From Hemileia vastatrix (lineage: Eukaryota; Basidiomycota; Pucciniomycetes; Pucciniales; Zaghouaniaceae): a DNA stretch of 64,000 nucleotides. Made by a program: the position numbers and the translations under genes. Where the stretch lies: assembly GCA_030280995.1 (NCBI GenBank), contig JASXTE010000003.1, positions 1,426,001 to 1,490,000 on the forward strand, written 5' to 3'. Under the pieces are notes generated by a model. The model was not told the origin of the DNA, searched no databases, and saw only the letters and a list, made by a program, of their open reading frames with translations. Position 1 is the stretch's first letter. Each line of letters opens with the position of its first letter. Shown in pieces: positions 10,131-20,699 of the stretch.

Positions 10131-12228
10131 AATAATATCATTAGGTAAGCCATGTTTGGAAAATACATATTCTAGAAACAATTTTGACAAATCTTCTGCT
10201 GTAGCAGTAGTAGTGGCTTTAATGAAAATAGACATTTTTGAAAATCTATCTACTATTACTAATATAGCATCAAAATTATTAGAAAGAGGAAGTTGAGAAA
10301 TAAAATCCATTGATAAAGATTCCCAAGGTTTAGAGGGAATAGGAAGTGGTTGAAGCAACCCATGCTTCCGGTGATGGGGAGCCTTATTCCTATTACACTC
10401 GTAACAAGCTCTTATATAGGCCTTGATTTCTCTGGTCATTCCTTGCCAGAAGAAATCCCTCGCTATTAACTGGTAGGTTTTATCAACCCCAAAATGACCA
10501 GCTAATGGAGAATTATGTTGACTATTGTAAGTCCATAATTTTATTCCATTATTGTTGGGTATGACTACTCTACCTTCGAAAACTAATAGACCTGATTCAA
10601 TACTAAATCTTTTGGCCCCTTGCTTTGAGAGAATTTTGTCTTTTATCCCTAAACAATAATTGTCCTTCGACTGAGCTTTGAGGATGTTGGATAGTGGATT
10701 TTGAAAAGATTGAATTGTCATCGAATTAAGTTGATGAGTCGTTAACATTGATTTGTTAAAAATTGATTTCACATTTGCTGGGTTCTTGTCAGCAAAAGTG
10801 TCCCCCCGCTGTGGGTAAACCTTGTCCTGATGTGACAGGATATCTGGGACAATTCAGTTCTTACCTGGGCAATAGGAAATAGAAAAAGGAAATTCAGACA
10901 AAAATTCAGCCCACCTGGCTTGACGCCTGGTTAACACTTTGGAAGACATAAAGTTTTTTAAAGCATTATGGTCAGTCAGGATTTGAAAAGGACTATCTAG
11001 GCTGAGAAGAAAAGAGCGCCATCTATAAGACAATGAATAATAGCTAAAAGCTCCTTTTCATGAATTTCATAATTTAATTCTGCTGCAATGAGTTTGCATG
11101 ACTCAAAAGCAACAGGATGAAACAATTTTGTTTCAGGATTGAATTGAGAAATGACCCCTGAAATAGCATAATTGCTAGCGTCTGTCTCAACTATTGTCAA
11201 AGCAGAAGGATCAAAGTGTCAAAGAATTGGACCTGTGGTAAACACAGTTTTCAATGCTTCAAACTCCTTTCGTGCTGTAGAAGTAAAAACAAAAGGAATA
11301 TCTTTTCTAAAAAGAGAAGTAAGATTGGATATAGTTTTAGAGTAATCTTTAATAAATCTTCTATAGAAATTAGCAAAACCCAAAAATCCTTGGAGGGATT
11401 TAATGGTTTTGGGCTCAGGCCATTCCAGGATTTTTTGGATCTTTTTGTCCTCCATGACTAAACCATCAGTGGACAACGTAAACCCCAAAAAATCAATAGA
11501 TTTAAGATGGAATTTGCATTTATTGTGCTTGGCGTAGAGACCATGATCTCGAAGGCGATTTAGAACCTTTCAAACATGATGAATATGTTCATCTAGTTTC
11601 TTCAAGAAAATTAAAATATTGTCTAAGTAGACGACAACAAATTGTTTGACAAAATCTTGAAAGATGTCATTAACAAAAGTTTGAAAAGTAGATGGTGCGT
11701 TACATAATCCAAAAGGCATTACTAAATATTCAAAACTTCCAAATCTAGTGCACATTTCAGTCAGTGGTTCATGACCTTCCGCAATGCGAATAAGATTATA
11801 AGTGCCTCTAAGATCAATTTTAGAAAATAAATTAGCACCATTAAAAAGGGTAAGAAGCAATGACATAGGAGGAACAGGATATGCATTCTTCTTTGTAACT
11901 GTGTTGAGCTTTCTATAGTCAACACACAACCTAAGACTACCATCCTTTTTCTTTACAAAAAAACAGGGGAGCCTGTTGGAGATTTACTAGCTCTGATGAA
12001 ACCTTTGGCTACATTATCTGCAATTTAGTCTCAAAGAACTTGAGATTTGTCTTTCGACAAAGAATAGAAAGGACCTTCCAGAGGTACTGGACCTATTAAC
12101 TCTATTTGATGGTCGTAGGGTCAATGAGGTGGTAACTTATCGGCCTTGCGGATTGAGAAAACATCAAGGAAATCATGATAGATTTCCGGTAGAGTTGATT
12201 TAATGGCTTCAATGTTTATTTGGTCTTC

Positions 12229-12905
12229 CTAATCATCTTCGAGAGAATCTGTCAAGGGAAGACCAGAATTGAGAGAGCATAATTTGATTACTTCGAGGCA
12301 ATTTAAATACTCTTTGAGTGAAGTGATTGAGCTAGAAGGGTTAGCCAATTTCTCATTTAAAGAAAGATCAGATGCTTGCAAGTCATCTGGCAGAGATTTG
12401 TCCTCTAGCAGGATGTTTTCAGGCGGGTTTTTTAACTCCCTATTGACCTGCATTGAAGAATTAGAAATATACTTAGTGCGTGGGGTGATCAATCCCCGTG
12501 ACCAATCAATTTCAGGATTCCAATGCGTTAAAAAGTCATGGCCAAGGATGGTATTGTCCATTCTTGGGGCCTCCAAGACTGTTAATTCCCACTCGAGGGG
12601 GGGAAAGTTTGAAAAGTTGAAAACCCATAAAACTTTCTTACTTACCCAATATTTGGGTTCCTCTGATTCGACCAAGTAAATTGGAGTTCAATTGATATCT
12701 TTAAATGTCAGTTGTAACTTCTCGGAAAAAGATAAACTAACAAAAGAAATTGAAGCTCCAGAGTCTATAAGACAACTGAAGGGGGTATCCTCCTTAAAAA
12801 GAATGAATCTCAAGCGGTTTAGGGCAACTGCAGTCCTTAAGACATGGAGGTTCTGTGAACTGGGCGAGATATGATAGTTTGCTTTGCTCACAAGTAAACT
12901 ATCTA
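12229..12905 (-). pseudogene. E1 aspartic protease
   Basis: Retropepsin-type protease in the -1 frame relative to gag. The active site is intact (CLIDSGASISFVSLSF, about 12760-12785). A downstream segment, ILGHDFLTHWNPEIDW, matches the flap-distal region of chromovirus proteases. The frame opens directly at the frameshift site and is broken by a TGA at 12688-12690. It ends at a TAG near 12229, where the linker to RT begins. Confidence 0.85.
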
Positions 12906-12915
12906 CTAGTTTTTT
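12906..12915 (-). other. -1 frameshift heptamer A AAA AAC, E1 gag/pro
   Basis: In the gag frame the codons read TCA AAA AAC TAG. The canonical slippery heptamer A AAA AAC sits directly before the gag stop. A one-base slip back enters the protease frame, which is open from that point (LVDSLLVSKANYH). The gag stop is at 12906-12908. Confidence 0.8.
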
Positions 12916-13942
12916 GACCTTGAACTAGTATCTTCTCTTTCCTTCAACTTTACACAATCTTTTAGCTTATGCTTACCCCCACAATACATGCATAACCCAT
13001 TATCTGCTCGTCTCTTCCTCTCAGCTTCTTTAAGTTCCCCTTGTGGATCCAGTACCTTACTGATATCACCTGGGGTTGAGCTTTTTGGTAGAGGTTTGTC
13101 CTTTCCCTTGTTAAGTTTGGATTTAGTCAAGGAGGATTGAGTTGTCTGTGGGTGTGAAGATGGTCCCGATTTAAAATTTAGGCCATGAGATTTGTTGGCA
13201 TATCGACAATGTTGTAGTCGTCCTTGGTAAACGCTGTCAAGTTCGAGAGTTCGATCCATTAAATCCGTTAAAGTAGTCATCTTCTGGCCATGGAGATTTA
13301 ATTGATCCAGGATCCTCAAAGGAAGTCATTTTTTGAAATGATACTTGAGGGAAGCATCATTCCAAACTACTTGAATTTGAAGTGCTCTGAAGTTTGAAAT
13401 ATATTCAGAGGCTTTACCATTATCACTCATGCAGAGGAAATCCAGTTCAATTTCTGCATTTTCAGTTTCATTAGGGTCACTGAACAATGTAAATAGTTGG
13501 TCTTTGAACTTTTCCCAGTTATTTATGAGTAAGTGGGTTTCTGTTGAAGAGAACATGAGAAGATTAGGTTTGAACCACCTTGCTGCTTTTACGGCTAGGA
13601 ATGAAGAAGCGTAAACAACCTTTGACTGGTCTTTATTGAAGGTTTGAGGGTCATTATGGAACAGGAGCTTACAGGTTTGCAAGAAGGGGCCCAATCTGTC
13701 TGGATGTTTTCCATTGAATTTATCAGGAGATTTCATGGAAGGAGTTATTAATTTTGATCCCTCCGAAGACATTGGATTTGAAAGGGTTTTCATGAAAAGT
13801 CTCATGAAGTCTTCCAGAGAATTAGATGGTCCAGGTTCCAAAGGTTTACAAGAAGGGTGAGTAGCAGGGGCAGATGGCGCCTCATGCATTGTATCCTCTC
13901 CTTCTTCTTCCTTGCTAGAATCATCAAAATCCTGGGGAATGT

Positions 13943-15118
13943 TGTCAGTGTATCTAGTATTTAAGTATGATATAATAGTATTTATTTATGGTCCTACTAC
14001 TTATTGATAAATGATTTAGTGATCAAACCTCAGGGGAAGACTAATAAAATAGTTTTACTCAAATAAAACTCACAATACTTGGATTTAAATAAGTGCTAGT
14101 GGTGGAAAATAGATGAATATAATATAGTTATAGCTTATATAAAGATAATATCAATTTATAATGGCTTTATAATATATTTCTAAATGCTAATAATTGTATT
14201 GTAGTGTTTTTTTAAATTTTAGTAAGTGAATGATTTCTAATAACCATCAAAATCCTCCCTTACTTATACCAAAATCCACTGGAGTGCACAGACCTTCAAT
14301 CCAGATGATGTCACTTCTATCCCCCGCAATCACAGCACTGTGAGGGCCAATCATCTCCCCATTGCTTCCACTTCAAGCAGATTCAACACCCAGACCTCCA
14401 GTAAGGACCCTCCATCACAATTAATGATAACACAGACCTATACCATAAATAGAAAATCCAGATAAAAGTGGATACCATAAAGAAACAGGTAAAATAACTC
14501 ATCCAAAGAGGATATAATGAAACCCAAAGCATATAAAGGAAACAAATGAAATTTCCAAGCCCCCAATAACATCCCCAAGTATCCATATTAACCCAGCAAT
14601 GACCTCCCAACCCATAAATCCGTGAATATCCATCCAAGGAAACAGATTAGGTTGTCCAGACAGAGTGTATGCACCTGCAACAGATGTTTATGCTTCTGTT
14701 GGCGTTGTGAGTCCACTGGATACGTCCACATGACCTAAAATAAGCAGAAAAACAAATTTTATAGGCTTTTAAGAGGCTAAAACCCACTTATATACCTAAA
14801 TATACATAATATACTGCATATTTCACTGAATATGAGATTTATGTATACATATAAGCTTATGTATGTCAAAAATTACTTAGTATCACTTAAGATAAGTATA
14901 TTATGACTCCATTAAAACCTTAATAAGTATTATTAGGCTATGGATAAGCTATTTAAGCTACTATAATTTATATAATAGAGTAATAATTATATATATATGT
15001 AATATAATCATATATATTATTGTTTTAACCTTATTTTTAAGATATAAGCTTAATGTACTTAAGGTTATATTACTTTAAGTATAAGAAAGACTCAGTCCTA
15101 GGGATATCTAGGCTGACA
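13943..15118 (-). mobile_element. Solo LTR in the E1 gag
   Basis: 1176 bp, TGTCAG...GCTGACA, with a near-perfect duplication (AATGT on the left, AATTT on the right). Its 5' end, read on the minus strand, shares TGTCAGCCT, ATATCC and AGGACTGAG with the solo LTR at 8630, although the interiors differ. Excising it joins the two parts of gag in frame. Confidence 0.85.
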
Positions 15119-15352
15119 AATTTTTTCTACAGATTGGACTGAGTGTCCCACTTCCCTAAGGTCAAGAGGTTCCAGGGAGTGAGTGGGGAAAACAGGCCGT
15201 GTGGCTGTTGGCCTGCCTCTGGCTCAAGCCCTAGTAGTAGCCCCTGTAGAAGGAGTGCGTTGAACAGGTGCCATTTTAAAAAATTTTAGAGACACTTGAA
15301 AAAAAAGATGTAGTAGTGCAAAGAATGAGAACTACGGAGAATTAAATTATAC

Positions 15353-16162
15353 TGTCACTGGACGACCTACGCACAAGGTTGAGGGTGTTCCTGGAAGTGA
15401 GATTGAGGGAGTAGTTTAGAAACTTCTTCAAAGAACAGAGGAAATGTTTGAGGAAGCAATTCGAAGATGGCTCTAAGGAAGAACTACTGCTTCAAGATAT
15501 GTTCAATAAAGATTCTAATATAATTTAAAGGTAATATTAATATTCTTAAGATCTCACAAAGGGTTTGAAACTCAATAATCAAAGATTTAAGTTTTTATAA
15601 ATGATTACTGAGAAAAATAAAGAAATGTACAATAATAATGATTTAACCTGAAGCTTTACCACTATTAACTATATTTACGTTTTATAATTTAATTCTAAAG
15701 AAATATTGAACCACAATCCAACCCCTTTTATATCCTTTACTCCTCCTCGCCTTGACCTCATACCCATCCATCATTGTGCACACCACAGACCTCTGAAAAT
15801 ACACCCGTTACACCTGGACCCTCCTCACTAACATCTGTTAACCCTTTAATTCTCCACTAACCATCCTGTCCATGCTCTCTACCCCTTTTATTAACCCACA
15901 GATACTTAATAAACCTTTTAGCGGAATATTACATTAACTATTGCGCTGTGTGTCACTTATTGAAGAAAAGACTAAACACACTATTGAGAGTTTGATTAAT
16001 TTAGATTTAAAGTTTAGAATAGCATGGTTGAATAGTGAGTACACAAAGGAAAGTCGCAGTTGCTATGTAGAATTGTTTTCTGTGCTTTGAGTATGGATTT
16101 AGACCTCTGTATTATTGATTTAATGAGCTGCTTTTGCCTCAAGTGTCACATGGCGTGTGAAA
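15353..16162 (-). repeat. E1 5' LTR
   Basis: 810 bp partner of 5046-5855. The outer end reads TGTGAAA where the other LTR has CATGACA, so the terminal CA has mutated. Followed by the duplication GTTCC at 16163-16167. Confidence 0.9.
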
Positions 16163-17127
16163 GTTCCAAAGACCTATCTCCCACCCCATATCCTTTCCAA
16201 TTCACTAAGTACTGAACCTTTCCCTTGTACACCCTCTTAGAAACCACCTTTTCCACCTCAAAATCCTCTTCATTTTCCACCTGGATTGGTGTTGGTGGCT
16301 CTTCTGGATGTCCTGGGATTGTATCTTCTTTATGACTTGTGAGAAATGAAATTTTGAAAACTGGATGTACTTGTCTCATTGAGATTGTTAGTTTCAGTTT
16401 TTAAGCTGAGTCAGATACCTTGTGTTTGACTTTGAATGGCCCCACTTTCTTGTGATCTAATTTAGTGCTGGGGAGATATGCGGAAAGTAAAAGTGAGCTT
16501 AGCCAAACCTTTTCACCTACCTGTAGTGCCTAATTCTGGGTCCTTCCTTTATCATGATGATGCTTCATTGACTTCTGAGCTAATTTGAGAGCTGTTTCTA
16601 GCCCTTGATTATTCTCAATATTTTTTGATTCTGCTCTTCTGCTTCAGGTACTTCTAGCATGGATGGGAAACTAATTAAGAATGTTGGGTGATATCCATAG
16701 TTGGCCTAAAAAGGTGACATGCCTGTTGCTGCATGTGTCTGGTTATTGTATGAGAATTCAGCCTGTGGTAACAACTGCACCCAATCATCTTTCTGATAGT
16801 TAAGGAAATGGTGCAAATAACTTTCAATTGCCTTATTCACTATCTCAGATCTCCCATCAGTCTGTGGATGCCATGATTTCAACAAGATGAGCTTTATGTT
16901 CAGTTGCTCATACATTACTTTCAACAGCTTAGGGTTAAAAGTAATTCCCCTATATGATACTATTCTTTCAGGAAAGCCATTTAATTTCCATACATGCACC
17001 ACAATTAAATCTGCAATACCCTCTGATGTAACCTTGGTAGTGGTGGGGACAAAGTGTGCCATCTTGGTGCAGAGGTCAACTACTATGAGGATAGCATTCT
17101 TTCCTTGAGACTTGGGTGATTCTATTG
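16163..17127 (-). pseudogene. Element M pol: integrase core and chromodomain (copy A)
   Basis: Minus-strand chromovirus pol. The integrase core reads AILIVVDLCTKMAHFVPTTT..., then WHPQTDGRSEIVNKAIE and WVQLLPQAEFSYNNQTHAAT. The second catalytic Asp is Tyr (IVSYRGITF), so the enzyme is dead. The stretch 16380-16705 has stops. The chromodomain start follows (VEKVVSKRVYKGKVQYLVNW) and is cut at DRSLE by the E1 insertion; the remainder is at 4967-5045. A second copy of most of this segment is at 27345-28096. Confidence 0.85.
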
Positions 17128-17193
17128 CTGTAGAACTTTTGAATAAGTAAATTATTAATTTTTAAGCACTAGAAACCCTTTATAAGTAGACAT

Positions 17194-18226
17194 TGTGGTC
17201 ACCCAACATTTGGCTGGGGCCTTTGTTGTGTAGTTTGGTACTGTTTGGTGATGTCTTAAATGGCATTGATTTCTGTTTATGGTGTTTTTATGGATTCATG
17301 GGCTGAATATTGAAGCTACAAGGATGAAGCTATTATAATTGGATAGCCATTATTTTTCTTCATGTTTAATGTCCTTTGGGTATTTTTGGTATTTTTGGGT
17401 TTTAAGGGCTCAAATGGGCAGATTTCATTTTTTCCTATAACTGTTTAATTTTGTTTTTCACACTTTTTGGGCTAACCTTAAGTTGTAGGGTTAAAATTTT
17501 AATACCAGTAGATAGCCCTTGTTTTTATCTACATTTTATGTCCAGTTGATTTTTTAGCATATTTTAAGGTTTAAGGTGTTTTCTGTTGTTTTCTGGTTTT
17601 TTAGTTGTTTTTAGTGGTTTTCTGGCTTCAGGGGGCCCTCCCATCTTGGGTTTAGCATGGTGGGGAGTGCTTTTAGAGAGTTTTTTATGCAATTTGGCTG
17701 GCTGAAGCTCCAAATTAGTTGCTGTAGCATAGATTTTTAAAAGGGGGTCTGTGTGTACATACTGAATAAGATAGTTTGGGGCAACTCTATTTATCATACA
17801 ACCATCTGGTAATTAGATAACTGTTTCTTACTCTGTTTTCACTGTTTTTTTGATCACAGTTGGCTGGGTTTGTTGCAAGTTTAGTTCTTAATTAAACTCA
17901 ACTTTGGCTACTGGGTTCTCTGGTGTAGCTTTGCAACCTGCATCAAGTATTATTGCTGTTATCTATGCAACAAGTGCACAGTGTTTTGGTTTTCAGGTGT
18001 AGATCTTTCTGAATTTCAGGTTTTCTTTGGTTTTTGGTATATCTAGGCTACTTTCTTGACTTTTGAAGAAGTCAAGAAGTGTTTTTGAAGGGGTATTGTA
18101 ACAGTCTCTAATTTTTAGCAAATAAATCTTACCTGGTATTTCTCAAAGGGACAGGGGATTTTCTCTCTGGGTTGTCTCCAACTCCCTTGGTCAACGCCTA
18201 TAGCTAGTACTATAGGATTGTCTACA
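17194..18226 (+). repeat. 5' LTR of element X
   Basis: About 1.03 kb, from TGTGGTC to TCTACA. It is similar along its length to 28107-29162 and 58715-59795. Shared landmarks are CAAGTATTATTGCTGTT, a GAGGGACAG-like block and TATAGCTAGTACTATAGGAT near the end. A PBS follows. The 5' boundary is inferred from where copy C starts to match; the homology with 27345-29162 continues further left into element M. Confidence 0.75.
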
Positions 18227-18230
18227 TTTA

Positions 18231-18247
18231 TGGTGCCCAATTTAGGG
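18231..18247 (+). other. Primer binding site of element X
   Basis: TGGTGCCCAATTTAGGG, four bases after the LTR. It corresponds to TGGCGCCCAACGTGGGG in E2 and TGGCACCCAACATGGG in C, and has the TGG start expected for a tRNA CCA end. Confidence 0.7.
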
Positions 18248-18333
18248 TGAGGATTTTTTAGATTTTTAGATTTTCTGTTACTGTTGGTCTCTCTTCTTTG
18301 GTTGGAAATTGGGTTTCTGGATTCTATTGAACC

Positions 18334-20565
18334 ATGGCTTCTGGACCCTTTTTCTCTAGTGGTGGTAGTGGCACTGCTGGTGCCTCTGAGGATGTTTATC
18401 ATCCTGTTTCTGTTAGGCTCTCTGTCAGGACCAAGTCCTTGATGGAGCCTATTTTAATGGGGGAAGATGTGAAGTTGTTTCTGGAGCTATTTGAAGCTGC
18501 TGGGAATGTGGATGGCGCTTCTCACTTGGACATGGTGAAGCAAGTCATCTTCTACATTGGTGACAAGGCTCTAGTGAAGGAGGTTGCTGCTATGGAGGAT
18601 TATAGGAGAAAGGATTGGAAAAATTTGTAACTGCAGATGACATACAGGTGGGGATCCAGGTACTCTATGGTGGATCTCAATATGATTGCAAGTGAATGGC
18701 AATCTTATGGTGGGGTGGATAATCTTCACTCCTATAAGAAGTTTGTGGCTCAGTTAGAGCCAGTGGTGCATTAATTGGTGCATATTCAAGAAATGGAGAG
18801 AACTAATTCTTAAAGGGATATTTTCTGGTCTGCTCTGTCAAGAGAGGTTGGAATTGATGTGTTAAGGGAGTTGGAAAGGAAGGATAAAAAAAAGGTTCTT
18901 CCCAAGGGGGATCAGAAGTTTCCTTCTCTTTCCATTGTGAAGGAGTTTGTGGAGGATCTTCACAAACTATTGGCACTGAATTCCTGCCAAGAAGCTAGAA
19001 CCAAGTATGTTAGAAAGGTCAGTGAAGCCTTTGCTGAAGATGTGGAGGATTTAAGGGGGAAGAAGGAGAGTGTGAAAAAGGGGAAGGCTCCTGAGAAGCC
19101 TAAAGAGGTTGATCCAGGAGTGGAGCAGTTGTCTGATCTGAAAAAACAGCTACATATTTTTTTTCACAAGGCTCAGAAGGCCAATAAGGCTCCTTCTCAG
19201 CCAAGAGATTTTGATAGGAGAATCGGTAGGAGCGATCCTTGAGTCTGCTCTTATTGCAGCAGGAAGGGCCACAAGTCCAATGATTGTTGAGCACTGAATA
19301 GGGATGTGTCTGAACAGAAGGTGGAATTTGATGGGAAAGTGTTCTAGTTCCCAGATGGTTCTTTTGTAAAGCCTAATGATGGTCAGGCTCCAGTGGACTT
19401 GGTGAGGAGGAGACATAATGTCAACTCAAGGAGACCAAGATTTGAAGAGTTTCCTAATGAGGCTTCTTCTTCTGGTAAAGGTGGAGATGATGGCAAGGGC
19501 AAGGGCAAGGGCAAGGGCAAGGGAAAGGAGGCTAATAGAGTCTCATTTACATCATTCTTTGGTGGTTTTGAGTTGTATTCTTGTGGTGGAAAGTCAATTG
19601 GGGAATGCTTGGCTGGTATTTATGATGTGGAAGCAGGAAAGGTGGGAAGGCCTAAGAGCAGTGCTCAGGCTCATCCAAAGCCTAGGGCTTCAAAGGTTGA
19701 TCCTAAGCTGAGTGCAGCTAGGAAGAAGTACAGCAAAGAGGAGCTGTATAAAATGCAGAAGGGTATGGTAGATATGAGCCCCCCTAGTTTTTGAGCATTG
19801 GATATGAATGGTGAGCCAATGCCTATGGATGTTGATTCTGACTCTGAGGAGGATGTCCCTTTGGCCTAATTGCCAAAGCCTGCTGGAGTTAGAGGCTCTC
19901 ATGAGGGATCTGGTTATATTCCTGTTGAAGGTAAATCTGTTGGTGGTTCTGGTCCTCAAGAATCTTCTAGGACCAAGGTGGTGAAGCCAAGGGCTCACTT
20001 TGAGAGGCCAGTTGTTTCTGGTCAATTTATGGTTATGGACTCTGTGTTGGATAGGATGAATCAGGGTCAGGTTTCTCTTATTTACAGGGAGTTGTATGTT
20101 ATCAGTCCTGGGTTGGCTGATAGACAAAAGAAGTTGTTGACCAGGAGAAGGGTTTCTTCTGGGGAGGTGGAATACACTTGTGATTCTGCTGAAAGGTTTG
20201 GTGAAGGGTTGGATGCTCATTTTTCTGCTCCTCTGGGCTATGTCAATGCCACCCTAAATGGTAGAGAGGTTAAGGCATTGGTGGATTTAGGTTCTCAGAT
20301 TAACCTGACCTCTTTGTATGAGGCTACTCATTCGGGCCTCCCCATTAAGACTGGTATTTGTGGAAATTTAAGAAGGATTGGTGGCCATGTCACTGAATTG
20401 GTAGGAAAATCTGAATTTGTTAAGTTAGATGTTGGTGGAGCCTCAGGGAAGGTTCATTTTTACATTTCCAAGGGGGAAGTGAAAGCAGTTTTGGGTGGGC
20501 CATTCTTGATGAATTTTCAAGCAAGAATTGGTTATCAGTTTGATGTGAAAATCAGTTTGGGTTGA
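18334..20565 (+). pseudogene. Element X gag-protease
   Basis: One reading frame from ATG 18334 to 20565, broken by about ten stop codons. It aligns along its length with E2 gag-pro. The start MASGPFFSSGGSG is followed by LFLELFEAAGNVDGASHLDM and a zinc knuckle CSYCSRKGHKSNDC (CX2CX4HX4C) near 19240-19290. A low-complexity KGKGKGKGKGKE run sits at 19490-19530. In the protease the active site is DLGSQINL where E2 has DSGSQINL, so catalysis is lost as well as the frame. Confidence 0.85.
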
Positions 20566-20699
20566 CTGATGATTATGAAAGAAGGCCTCAAATGAGGTTA
20601 TCATCCCCAGGGGAGGATAGTTGTCAGAACAGGCCTGGCTTTTCATCAATGTGCCAATGTATGGATTGATTCAGGAGAAGAGGAGAAGAGGGTTCTGCC

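Larger units (their letters stand above)
7765..12228 (-). pseudogene. E1 pol: RT, RNase H, integrase, chromodomain
   Basis: RT is readable at 11570-11929 (CVDYRKLNTVTKKNAYPVP, then VMPFGLCNAPSTFQTFVN). Its catalytic box reads YLDN instead of YLDD, so polymerase activity should be lost. The connection and RNase H follow (FLGFANFYRRF; ETDASNYAISGV at about 11190), then the integrase zinc finger and core (GHFGVDKTYQLIARDFFWQGM...ACYECNRN; DAILVIVDRFSK). The core is cut by a solo LTR between GLPNDII and SDRGSLF. It resumes at 8629 with AYHPETNGKMERVNQILE and ends in a chromodomain (WEVSHILDSRMCKGKLQYLV). A one-base shift near 7845 moves the chromodomain end into the frame that stops at 7765-7767. 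Further in-frame stops occur near 12115, 12030 and 8405. Confidence 0.9.
12906..15274 (-). pseudogene. E1 gag
   Basis: Gag begins with ATG at 15272-15274 (MAPVQRTPSTGATTRA), followed by a TGA and then RGRPTATRPVFPTHSLEPLD. It is interrupted by a solo LTR at 13943-15118 and resumes with FDDSSKEEEGEDTMHEAPS. The capsid-like part includes FNGKHPDRLGPFLQTCKLLF and ARWFKPNLL. A TGA at 13326-13328 splits it once more. The nucleocapsid end has a zinc knuckle, CMYCGGKHKLKDC, with three rather than four residues before the His. The chosen start is the first ATG in the open frame, 78 bp from the LTR. Confidence 0.85.
5046..16162 (-). mobile_element. Ty3 chromovirus E1, full length but inactive
   Basis: An 11.1 kb minus-strand LTR retrotransposon with two 810 bp LTRs (5046-5855 and 15353-16162). 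The target duplication is GTTCC (5041-5045 and 16163-16167). It inserted into the chromodomain codons of element M. Order in the sense direction: 5' LTR, gag, -1 frameshift, protease, RT, RNase H, integrase, chromodomain, a ~0.9 kb pyrimidine-rich tract (purine-rich on plus), an antisense gene-like unit, 3' LTR. Two solo LTRs interrupt it (8630-10130 in integrase, 13943-15118 in gag). It carries several stops and frameshifts and an RT active-site substitution. I could not identify a PBS or a PPT with confidence. Confidence 0.9.

Noticed and set aside
15320..15352. Primer binding site for E1 next to its 5' LTR
   Set aside because: No TGG-starting tRNA-complementary stretch abuts the LTR. Self-priming is possible but could not be shown by eye.
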